Of a stretch of DNA of 64,000 nt, positions 1 to 7,678 are shown piece after piece. Position numbers and translations under genes: made by a program. Below the pieces are notes generated by a model that was not told the origin of the DNA, searched no databases, and saw only the letters and a list, made by a program, of their open reading frames with translations. This stretch comes from Pedobacter chinensis. Lineage in GTDB: Bacteria > Bacteroidota > Bacteroidia > Sphingobacteriales > Sphingobacteriaceae. Numbering within the stretch: position 1 is the first letter of the stretch; the number at the start of each line of letters is the position of its first letter. The stretch covers positions 62,001 to 126,000 of the forward strand of contig NZ_QPKV01000003.1 of assembly GCF_003339865.1 (NCBI RefSeq), written 5' to 3'.

Positions 1-560
1 CTTTTATTGAGGTAGAATGGACCAATCATGATATTTCATCTTTTGTGAAAACCAATTTAACCGGAAGTTATAACTTTGAAAACATTCTCGCTGCAATTTG
101 TATCGGCGATTTTTTTGATATTGCACCGGAAGAAATCAATAATGGATTGTCAAATTATCAGCCTAAAAACAACCGCTCTCAGTTAACAAAAACTGAAAAC
201 AACACTGTTATTTGCGATTTTTACAATGCAAATCCAAGTAGCATGGCCGCCGCTTTAAATAATATTTCAACGCTAACTGCTGATCAAAAAACTGCCATTT
301 TAGGAGATATGTTTGAGCTTGGCCCGGAATCACCGTTGCAACATAAATTAATTGTTAAACAAGCAACCGAGAGCAGTTTGAATCAAATTATTTTTATTGG
401 AAAATATTTTTATGCCTTTAAAGACGAATTTAACGGTATATTTTTTGAAGCTCCGGCAGAAGCGGCCGCTTATCTTCAAAAAAAGCAGATCAAAAATAAC
501 CTGATTTTATTAAAAGGATCAAGAGGAATGAAACTGGAGGGCTTATTGCAGTATTTGTAA
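1..560 (+). CDS. murF: UDP-N-acetylmuramoyl-tripeptide--D-alanyl-D-alanine ligase, C-terminal part (partial)
   Basis: Cytoplasmic Mur ligase that adds D-Ala-D-Ala to the UDP-MurNAc-tripeptide in peptidoglycan synthesis. The reading frame is open from the first bases of the window, so the 5' part (N-terminal domain and ATP P-loop) lies outside. About 185 residues are visible, under half of a normal MurF (about 430). Family motifs seen are GSYNFENILAA at the central/C-terminal domain junction, FYNANPSSM and ILGDMFELG in the C-terminal domain, and LLKGSRGMKLE just before the stop. An internal GTG at 45 sits inside conserved sequence and is not the start. The next gene is on the opposite strand, so murF ends its transcription unit here. 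Confidence 0.96.
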   Translation, partial: FIEVEWTNHDISSFVKTNLTGSYNFENILAAICIGDFFDIAPEEINNGLSNYQPKNNRSQLTKTENNTVICDFYNANPSSMAAALNNISTLTADQKTAILGDMFELGPESPLQHKLIVKQATESSLNQIIFIGKYFYAFKDEFNGIFFEAPAEAAAYLQKKQIKNNLILLKGSRGMKLEGLLQYL

Positions 561-911
561 TTGAATATGAATGACAGGAATTACAATGAACCATTGAAGA
601 TCAACACAGAATATCCTTTAAAATAACTAAATCATACAAAAATTGAGCGATCAAAGTGGAGGAAAAATCGTTCACTGTGACCTTTGATTTATAGCTCTGT
701 TAGAACAATTTTAACTGTTTTTGCAGTAGCCTGACAGGTAAGATGACCCGGTCCTGCGATAAGCCTGCTTTGATTACCGATTTATGTTACAGGTTTACTA
801 TTAAGAACATGAAGCAAAACGCCTTAATGGTCCTAATGGTCATTTAGTAAAATAGCCTAATTTTGAGTCAATTCCCCAGACACGGCTTCCTGCCCTCATG
901 TCAATTAAGAA
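561..911. other. Intergenic region with no recognised gene
   Basis: About 350 bases between murF and the terminator of the receptor gene. Only very short open frames occur. A short direct repeat of TAATGGTC lies near 826-843. No RNA gene or recognisable regulatory element was seen. Confidence 0.5.
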
Positions 912-937
912 GGCGTTGCACATTTCTGTACAACGCC
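912..937 (-). terminator. Hairpin downstream of the TonB-dependent receptor gene
   Basis: Arms GGCGTTGCAC and GTACAACGCC pair with one G-U type mismatch around a 6-nt loop. It lies 25 bases beyond the stop of the minus-strand receptor gene. The following tract on the minus strand is T-rich but interrupted, so it is a likely but not ideal intrinsic terminator. Confidence 0.55.
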
Positions 938-961
938 CATGGTTTGTTTGGTTGTTATTAG

Positions 962-3820
962 TTAAAAAGTACAGGCAATTTTTCCGTATATGAAACGTCC
1001 GTTAAAGCCGAACTGACTTACTGCCCTTGGGTATAAAAATCTTCCGTTTGAAGTATTGTCCAAGCCTCCGGAGTAATTGCTTGTGGAAGCACTATTAAAA
1101 TTTCTTTCATTGTTGCGTGGGTCGATGTATAATTTATCTGGATAAACATCGAAAATATTATTTGCTCCAACCGTAACAGACCATGCCTTGCCAGCGGCAT
1201 AACTTACAGAGAAATCAGAAACCCATTTAGGAGAAAAAGTTTGATCCAATTGTGTTGGCAAGCCATTAGCAGGAATGTTTGGGTCAACCGCATTTAGAAA
1301 AGTAACCTCGCCAAATCTAACTGTTCTTGCTACAAATGATAATTTATCCACAGTATAAGTAGCAGTGATATTCAATTTGTTTTTCGGAACTGAACTTTCA
1401 AAGCGTGAACGCTCCAATCTATCGAAAAGTTTAGCCTTTAATGTTGGGTCACTTTCAATTTTATCAGATCCCTGAATACTTCTAACCACTGTTTTGTTCA
1501 CGTTTCCAGCAACACTTAAAATTAAGCTGCTTTTAGTGCCTAACGCAAATTTATTAGTTAAAACGACATCGATACCTGCTGTATTTGTTTTAATTGCATT
1601 GGTAAAAAATTGTACGCTATTAATTTGTGCTGCAGGATCTACCGTATTCAAAATTTGATTAACCACGCCTGTTGGCACCAAAACACCTCCGGAGCGTTCG
1701 CGGGCATACTGGCTGGAGAAAACGATCCGGTCACTAATGTCGATATTATAGGCATCAACAGTAAATGAAAATGTTTTCGCAATTCTACCTGCCAAACCTA
1801 AGCTTCCTGATTTAGAAATCTCTGGTTTTAGTGCTCCAACGCCAAATTGAGCCACAATTGGATTAGCATTATTCACTGTTAAAACCTGGGTTGCGGCAGT
1901 TCCAACGAATTGTGTACTCTCATTGTTAAAATATTGCTGATGTAAAGATGGCGCTCTGAATCCTGTTGCGTAGGCGCCACGTAATGAAACATCGCCAAAA
2001 AGTTTAACCTTACCTGTTAATTTATAAGAGAAGTTTGATCCGAAATCGCTATAGTTCTCATAACGTCCTGCTGCGCCCAAAGTTACTCTTTGACCAAACT
2101 CAGCTTCGAAATCGGCATAAGCACCAATATTGTTTCTCGATTTGTCTAATACATTACTCGGTTTGAATCCTGGGAAAACCTGCGAGCCAGATGCTGTTGG
2201 AGAAGTACCAATCAATCTTCCTCCATTAGAATAAGATAATAATTCACCTTCTTTAATCTGGTAGTTATCCACTCTATATTCAGCTCCAAATGCGGTATTT
2301 AATGAGCTTAAGAAACCACCCTCAAAAATATGTTTTTTGCTTAAATCAAAGTTACTGGTGTTTTGTCTGAAAAGAAGTTCTCCTGCGTAAAACGAAGTTG
2401 GGCTGGTTCCTGTAGGCAATGATGCATTAACGGTATTGTCGATATCAAATTTAATGGTGTTTTCGCCGCTTGTGTTGCTTAAGTCATAATCCCAGGTGCC
2501 AATTTTACCTCTTAAGCCAACTGATAAGGAGTAATCGTTGATGGATGTATTAATAAAAGGCAAAAATCCATTTGGGTAGATTGATAAATCGATTTGTGTA
2601 GTTTGCGTTGGCAAGCGATAAAAACCTGCTGCACGACCTGTTTTGTGCGTAAAACCGGCTGCGTAGTAAAGTTGGGTAGCTTTGCCGAAGTTAAATTGTC
2701 CGTTTAAGAAACCGCCGCCGTTTTTAGAGTCTGAATTACCAACACGCATATTGTTTCTATCCAAGCCATTTGCTGCTGCTCTTGCATCATCAGCCGCTTT
2801 TAAACTCGCGAAACGAGATTGAAAATCAGCTTCTGTTTCTGTTGCGCCTCTGGTTGGATTTGCAGAATATAAAAGAGGGCGTGTATCCAATCCACCACGG
2901 TTGGTATATCCTCGCTGTAAATATTGAGCAGCAAAATTGATAAAACCTTTATCATTTTTAAATGCCCATCCTTTGCTAAAATCTATTTGGAATGTTCTTC
3001 CATCGCTAAATTCACGACCCAATGCCTTCGAATCTGATTGACCAAAAGAGGTGGAAAAACTGTATGGCGTTACTTTTTTTAGCACAATGTTGATTACACC
3101 CGCAATTGCATCCGAACCATATTGTGCTGCGGCACCATCACGTAAAACTTCAATTCGCTCTATCGCTGAAACGGGAATGGAGTTTAAATCGGTGCCGACC
3201 GAACCACGACCAAAAGTTCCATTGATATTCACTAAAGCGGTGGTATGACGGCGCTTACCGTTTACCAAAACCAACACCTGATCGGGGCCTAAGCCTCGTA
3301 ATGATGCGGGATCGATGTGATCTGTACCATCAGAAACGGTTTGTCTGTTTGAACTGAATGATGGGGCGACAAAATTTAATATCTGTGTTAAATCCGTTTG
3401 AGCGAACACTTTAACGTCTTTTGCTGAAATTAAATCAACCGGAACCACACTTTCAATATTTGTTCTTGGCGTGGACCTCGAACCAATTACCACAACATCT
3501 CCTAAGTTTGATTTTGTTTCCAACAAGGTAAAATCTAATGTTTTAACAGATTTACCAATATTCACGTCCTGCTCTGCATTAACATAACCAGTAAAGGTAA
3601 CCCGAACTTTATATGTTCCTGCGTCTGGAAATTTCAATGCATAAAGGCCATTTGCATCTGTTGAAGTTCCAATCTTCTGACCAACAACCTGAACACTGGC
3701 TCCTGGAATGGCAACTCCGGCTGAATCGACAACCTTGCCTTGCAAGCTTTGTGCAAATAATTGGCTTGAAATGATTAGAAAAAAAAGTGGGAGGGAGATT
3801 TTGAGTAAGTTTTTTATCAT
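962..3820 (-). CDS. TonB-dependent outer-membrane receptor with carboxypeptidase-like N-terminal domain
   Basis: 952-residue outer-membrane active transporter. Residues 1-23 form a signal peptide ending LFAQ. Residues about 25-100 are a carboxypeptidase-regulatory-like beta-sandwich (GKVVDSAGVAIPGASV). A TonB plug follows at about 110-250, with SLRGLGPDQVLVLVNGKRR and VLRDGAAAQYGSDAIAGVIN, then a long barrel ending in phenylalanine as outer-membrane proteins do. It has no SusD partner and looks like the stand-alone siderophore/vitamin receptor type rather than SusC; the substrate cannot be read from sequence. The gene is monocistronic with a hairpin after the stop. A palindrome AAAACGTTTT lies about 85 bases upstream (3905-3914), a possible regulator site. 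Confidence 0.93.
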   Translation of the reverse strand: MIKNLLKISLPLFFLIISSQLFAQSLQGKVVDSAGVAIPGASVQVVGQKIGTSTDANGLYALKFPDAGTYKVRVTFTGYVNAEQDVNIGKSVKTLDFTLLETKSNLGDVVVIGSRSTPRTNIESVVPVDLISAKDVKVFAQTDLTQILNFVAPSFSSNRQTVSDGTDHIDPASLRGLGPDQVLVLVNGKRRHTTALVNINGTFGRGSVGTDLNSIPVSAIERIEVLRDGAAAQYGSDAIAGVINIVLKKVTPYSFSTSFGQSDSKALGREFSDGRTFQIDFSKGWAFKNDKGFINFAAQYLQRGYTNRGGLDTRPLLYSANPTRGATETEADFQSRFASLKAADDARAAANGLDRNNMRVGNSDSKNGGGFLNGQFNFGKATQLYYAAGFTHKTGRAAGFYRLPTQTTQIDLSIYPNGFLPFINTSINDYSLSVGLRGKIGTWDYDLSNTSGENTIKFDIDNTVNASLPTGTSPTSFYAGELLFRQNTSNFDLSKKHIFEGGFLSSLNTAFGAEYRVDNYQIKEGELLSYSNGGRLIGTSPTASGSQVFPGFKPSNVLDKSRNNIGAYADFEAEFGQRVTLGAAGRYENYSDFGSNFSYKLTGKVKLFGDVSLRGAYATGFRAPSLHQQYFNNESTQFVGTAATQVLTVNNANPIVAQFGVGALKPEISKSGSLGLAGRIAKTFSFTVDAYNIDISDRIVFSSQYARERSGGVLVPTGVVNQILNTVDPAAQINSVQFFTNAIKTNTAGIDVVLTNKFALGTKSSLILSVAGNVNKTVVRSIQGSDKIESDPTLKAKLFDRLERSRFESSVPKNKLNITATYTVDKLSFVARTVRFGEVTFLNAVDPNIPANGLPTQLDQTFSPKWVSDFSVSYAAGKAWSVTVGANNIFDVYPDKLYIDPRNNERNFNSASTSNYSGGLDNTSNGRFLYPRAVSQFGFNGRFIYGKIACTF

Positions 3821-3995
3821 ATGCTAACAGTTTGTTTACACAATGATAACAATTTTATTACAATAACAAATATTTTACAAAGTTTTTTGCAGTAAAATTC
3901 ATAAAAAACGTTTTAGAAGAGTTTTTAAAAACAAAACACTTCAGTTTTTTAGTTAAAATTCTTTTTTATAGGAAAAAATGTGGTTTTTAAACTAT

Positions 3996-4487
3996 TTATT
4001 CAGCTTCTTTTACCAAAAGACCCACATCACTTATCTCCACTAACGGATTATCCCGCATGTTTTGTTCTATTTCAACAGTAAACTTCCCGTTTTTTGAAAA
4101 ATGATGGTTTGTAAGTAATGGCAAAGTATAACTAAACACATTTCCAGAGCCACTACCTAACCATTCGCCATCATTTTTTGCTAATTTATATTGATAGCGC
4201 TTGGTTACAATGCTTTTGCCGTCTTTAAAATGTGCCAGGATAAAAATATTTGCATATTTATAATCAGCTGTATGCCTTAATTTAAAATAGATATGATAAG
4301 TCTTGGTACTGTCTTTAATTTCAAATGGGGTAATAATATGATTGCGATAAGTCCATTTGCGTTCCGGGATTTCAACATTGCTGTCAATAACACTTGGAGT
4401 ACATCCCCAGAAAAGAGATGTAGCCAGCAAAAAGCTCAATAGAAAAGCTATTCTTTTATTCAGCAGCAGGTTTATTCTCTGAGCCAT
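3996..4487 (-). CDS. gldH: Gliding motility lipoprotein GldH
   Basis: 163-residue predicted lipoprotein of the Bacteroidota gliding/type IX secretion set. A hydrophobic signal segment runs to the lipobox LFWGC at about residue 27, followed by a GldH-type beta-rich domain (RKWTYRNHIITPFEIKD; IYFKLRHTADYKYANIFI). The ATG at 4487 gives normal GldH length and a proper signal peptide; a more upstream frame exists but would add 28 residues unlike any export signal. With this start the gene overlaps the 3' end of ricT by 32 bases, suggesting translational coupling. The order holB-ricT-gldH is, from family knowledge, a recurring Bacteroidota arrangement. No Shine-Dalgarno is visible. Confidence 0.88.
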   Translation of the reverse strand: MAQRINLLLNKRIAFLLSFLLATSLFWGCTPSVIDSNVEIPERKWTYRNHIITPFEIKDSTKTYHIYFKLRHTADYKYANIFILAHFKDGKSIVTKRYQYKLAKNDGEWLGSGSGNVFSYTLPLLTNHHFSKNGKFTVEIEQNMRDNPLVEISDVGLLVKEAE

Positions 4488-5964
4488 TGTTGTTATTTCG
4501 GCGATTATTGTTTTTCCTACGGTTATTTCTGTTTTTATTTTTGCTTTGCTCTGGTTTGATCCCTTCAGCATTTAAAGCGCCTTCTGGCCTCACAACTGGC
4601 TTCTGCTTCGGATTATTTCCCTGGGGTTTCGGTCCGTTGACATGTTGCGGCCTCGGTACAGCTTGTTGCTGAGGTTTTGGTCCGGCATTTTGTGATTTTG
4701 GACCATTTTGTTGTGGTTTTCCGCCTTGCTGCGATTTTTGACCACCTTGCTGAGGCTTGCTGTTTGGCCCTGCGTTTTTCTCTCCCGCAGAAACTCTATC
4801 TCTCCGATTATCGTTTTTATTCCGATTTTTTTGATTTCTATTCTGATTGTTTTTACCTCTTGAACGTTCATCCAAACGGGTCAAACTATCCTGACCAACC
4901 ACATTTTCGTAATCAAAAGATTTCTCAACGATAACCGGTGCGGCAATTTGAACAGCCTCTTCTTTTAAATTAGGTGCTTTTTTGCCGGCCTTGTTCATTG
5001 CCATGATTTCCTTAACACGAGTTGCTTTTACCGGAATCCAGTTTTCATCGCCCTGATAACTAAACCACATGATTTTTTTGAAAATATCAGTTTTCTGATG
5101 ACGGGCATAACCAGCCTCAGTATCTAAATTCTCAATCCGATCAGGAATATCTTTCAAAGCATCCAGATAAGTATCTAATTCATAGTTTAAACAGCATTTT
5201 AATTTACCGCATTGTCCGGCAAGTTTTAAGGTATTTAAAGAAAGGTTTTGATAACGTGCCGCAGCAGTAGAAACTGTTTTGAAGTTGGTTAGCCACGTAG
5301 AGCAGCACAATTCGCGGCCGCATGAGCCAATCCCTCCTAAACGACCAGCCTCCTGTCGCATTCCAATTTGACGCATCTCGATGCGAATCCGGAAACTTTC
5401 GGCCATTTTTTTAATTAATTCCCGAAAATCTACCCGACCATCTGCAGTATAAAAGAATGTGGCTTTTGTTTTATCAGCCTGATAATCAACATCACTGATT
5501 TTCATTGATAAACGAAGATCCAATGCCAATTTACGGGCTTTATGCATGGTTTCCCATTCCATTCCCTTGGCGGCATTCCATTTTTCAACATCAGCCTCGG
5601 TAGCCTTACGATAAATCTTTTTAGTTACCTGATCTAAAGAAGTTTTACGGCGTTTCATTTGAATGCGCACCAGCTCACCTGTAAGCGAAACATGGCCAAC
5701 ATCAAATCCTCCGGTTGGCCCCTCAACAGCAACCAAATCACCAATTTCGAGATAAATATTATCGGTATTGAGGAAAAATTCCTTTCGTGAGCCTTTAAAT
5801 TTTATTTCTGTAACCTGAAAAGGTTTATAATTTGAGGGCATATCCAGGTTGGATAGCCAATCGTGAACTTCCATTGTTTGGCACCCACCGGTGCCGCATG
5901 AGCCATTACTTTTGCATCCATTAGGGGTGCAACCACCACCTGTTGAACAACTTCCACATCCCAT
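4456..5964 (-). CDS. ricT: PSP1/RicT-family regulatory iron-sulfur protein with low-complexity tail
   Basis: 502-residue cytoplasmic protein of the PSP1 (RicT/YaaT) family. In Bacillus, RicT with RicA and RicF forms an Fe-S complex affecting RNase Y; the role in Bacteroidota is not established. The N-terminus is Gly/Cys rich (CGSCSTGGGC, GSCGTGGC). The PSP1 core spans about residues 45-300 and contains SCGRELCCSTW and GQCGKLKCCLNYE, matching the cysteine pattern expected for cluster binding. Residues about 370-502 are a disordered Q/N/K/G-rich tail with repeated QQGGKPQQ/NGPKSQ-like units. The gene starts 2 bases after the holB stop and overlaps gldH, so the three are an operon. The tail makes it longer than its relatives. 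Confidence 0.88.
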   Translation of the reverse strand: MGCGSCSTGGGCTPNGCKSNGSCGTGGCQTMEVHDWLSNLDMPSNYKPFQVTEIKFKGSRKEFFLNTDNIYLEIGDLVAVEGPTGGFDVGHVSLTGELVRIQMKRRKTSLDQVTKKIYRKATEADVEKWNAAKGMEWETMHKARKLALDLRLSMKISDVDYQADKTKATFFYTADGRVDFRELIKKMAESFRIRIEMRQIGMRQEAGRLGGIGSCGRELCCSTWLTNFKTVSTAAARYQNLSLNTLKLAGQCGKLKCCLNYELDTYLDALKDIPDRIENLDTEAGYARHQKTDIFKKIMWFSYQGDENWIPVKATRVKEIMAMNKAGKKAPNLKEEAVQIAAPVIVEKSFDYENVVGQDSLTRLDERSRGKNNQNRNQKNRNKNDNRRDRVSAGEKNAGPNSKPQQGGQKSQQGGKPQQNGPKSQNAGPKPQQQAVPRPQHVNGPKPQGNNPKQKPVVRPEGALNAEGIKPEQSKNKNRNNRRKNNNRRNNNNGSENKPAAE

Positions 5965-5966
5965 AA

Positions 5967-7115
5967 CTAATTGTATATATATTGAGTCCCCTGAGGGAGC
6001 GTTTTAAACTTTATAATTTTTATCAACTGTAAAGATACATCTAAAAACAGAATTTTAGGGTTTGCATTCCTTTCGATGTGGTAATGAGCCTTCTCCAATT
6101 CGCCAATAATTGCTTCGGCCATTGGCAAGGTAAGCACATGTGTACTGAGCTTTTTTGCGGTATCTAATGTTAGTGGGGGCAGTTTTACCAGTTCTTCTGC
6201 TCCACTTAAAATCAAACAGCACTCGCGTAAATAATTTACGCCATATTTTAAAAAATTCTTTTGATTTTCTCTTCCCCACTTCGCCGCCTCATCTGTAAAA
6301 TCAATTAAATCGGGCACTTTGTTTCCAAATCCCATTCGTAACCAGGCTGTAAAAGTTCCTGAACTATCGCTTTGCGTATCGGCAGCCAAAGCTTTTGCCT
6401 CAATCAAATTTCCATCTGCTAAAAATGAATAATCGATGGCCTGGTGTTCAGTTAAACCACTTGTACGAAGCAGGTAATCCGAAACTTCTTCTGCCGTTAA
6501 TTTTGGGATTTTAACAATTTGAGTTCGGGATAAAATAGTAGTCAATATCTGATCCTGACTTTGAGCAATCAGAATAAACAAGGTATTTGCAGGTGGTTCT
6601 TCAATCAATTTCAACAAAGCATTTCCAGCTTTATCCAAATATTCAGGCAACCACATAATCAATACCTTAGTATCAGCTTCAAAAGCTTTATAGCTCAGTT
6701 TTTTAATAATATCGTGGCATTCGGCGATAGGAATATTGGCTTGTTTATTTGCTGCATCGAGCTTCGATCGCCAAATGTCCATATCAAAATAGGGATCTTG
6801 CAACAACATACTGCGCCATTCCTCCAATACATCAACAGCTGTTTTTGTGCTCGCTGAGGCAAAAAACGGATACGAAAAATGTAAGTCGGGATGGATTAGC
6901 CTTTCATATTTTCTACAGCTCGAACATTCGCCGCAACTGTCATCTTCTCTTTTATCTAAACAGTTAATATACTGCGCATAAGCTATTGCCAAGGGCACAG
7001 CTCCTGAACCAACAGGTGACAAGAAAAGCTGTGCATGGCTGATGCGGTTTTCTTTTACCGTTTGCACCAATTGTTGCTTAACCCTGTCTTGTCCGATGAT
7101 TTCTTTAAATTGCAT
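5967..7115 (-). CDS. holB: DNA polymerase III subunit delta' (clamp-loader)
   Basis: 382-residue clamp-loader AAA+ protein. The sequence opens MQFKEIIGQDRVKQQL and has a zinc-binding segment with four cysteines near residues 57-73 (NCLDKRE...CGECSSC). The Walker A position reads SPVGSGAVPLA and lacks the GKT lysine, which is normal for delta', the non-ATP-binding stator. Sensor-region sequence GNALLKLIEEPP follows near residue 165. The ATG at 7115 is preferred over a TTG at 7124, which would add only three residues. It is the first gene of the holB-ricT-gldH operon. Confidence 0.92.
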   Translation of the reverse strand: MQFKEIIGQDRVKQQLVQTVKENRISHAQLFLSPVGSGAVPLAIAYAQYINCLDKREDDSCGECSSCRKYERLIHPDLHFSYPFFASASTKTAVDVLEEWRSMLLQDPYFDMDIWRSKLDAANKQANIPIAECHDIIKKLSYKAFEADTKVLIMWLPEYLDKAGNALLKLIEEPPANTLFILIAQSQDQILTTILSRTQIVKIPKLTAEEVSDYLLRTSGLTEHQAIDYSFLADGNLIEAKALAADTQSDSSGTFTAWLRMGFGNKVPDLIDFTDEAAKWGRENQKNFLKYGVNYLRECCLILSGAEELVKLPPLTLDTAKKLSTHVLTLPMAEAIIGELEKAHYHIERNANPKILFLDVSLQLIKIIKFKTLPQGTQYIYN

Positions 7116-7158
7116 TTGGTGCAAAATAAGAAATAGATATGAGATTCAACGCCTCCTC

Positions 7159-7290
7159 ATTCTGAACTTGTTTCAGAATCGCTCTTTTTGAGATTTTACA
7201 GACAGTTTAAAGGGTTTAGAAAAACGGGGAGCAACCTTTTTGTGTTAAATAGATTAATAGATTGCTCCGTTGTTCCGCCTCGTATGACGT
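7159..7290. repeat. REP-like composite repeat with inverted-repeat cores
   Basis: ATTCTGAA at 7159-7166 and TTCAGAAT at 7172-7179 are perfect 8-base arms around CTTGT. A second pair, GGAGCAA (7228-7234) and TTGCTCC (7262-7268), follows, and the element ends with a CCTCGTATGACG-like border. The core CTGAACTTGTTTCAG recurs at 23518-23532. It is non-coding and resembles the dispersed repeats of Sphingobacteriaceae. Confidence 0.6.
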
Positions 7291-7618
7291 TACTACTGTA
7301 CAAGGCAGCACGTTCCTTTAAGGGAAGTGCAGGGAGGGGCCTAGCCTTTTAGTTATGCCTTATTTTAGTGGTTTAGTTGGCTACCTTTTTTTAAGAACAG
7401 GGAGGTGCCCTTCGGGCGGCGATGAAGCTCCAAAATCATTGCAAATAAGATTGCCCCGAAGCGGAGAAAAACCATTTCTTGTATGACATAGCGGCCATAG
7501 GCCAGTAACTTTAATCGTTATTCTAATGTAACAATATAACCCCAATCATTGGAAAAAATGATTTTCACACATTTTTAAAGAAGCCATAGAATCTATTTTC
7601 GTCCAAAATGCTTACTCA
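7291..7618. other. Intergenic region, no gene recognised
   Basis: GC-richer patches such as GTGCCCTTCGGGC near 7406 form a short hairpin, but no conserved coding frame or RNA gene was recognised. It belongs to the 560-base gap between the holB operon and the downstream barrel-protein gene. Confidence 0.4.
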
Positions 7619-7656
7619 ACAAAGTTTGCTTTGTTAAACAGTATCTATATATTTAC
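7619..7656 (+). promoter_or_regulatory. Candidate promoter with overlapping palindrome
   Basis: AACAAAG-TTTG-CTTTGTT (7619-7636) is a perfect 7-base inverted repeat. Its central TTTG (7626-7629) lies 19 bases before TATATTTA (7649-7656), a one-mismatch match to the Bacteroidetes -7 box TAnnTTTG. The palindrome over the -33 element could be a repressor or activator site. Confidence 0.42.
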
Positions 7657-7678
7657 AAACCATCGGGTAAAAAACTAA

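Noticed and set aside
962..3820. Receptor as a second SusC
   Set aside because: No SusD neighbour and the plug lacks the SusC-type TonB-box and length pattern; it is of the single-receptor type.
4487..4934. Open frames antisense to the low-complexity tail of ricT
   Set aside because: They arise from repetitive Q/N/K codons read on the other strand; no signal, family or spacing supports them.
5967..7115. holB as a damaged clamp-loader gene because Walker A lacks GKT
   Set aside because: Loss of the P-loop lysine is normal for the delta' subunit.
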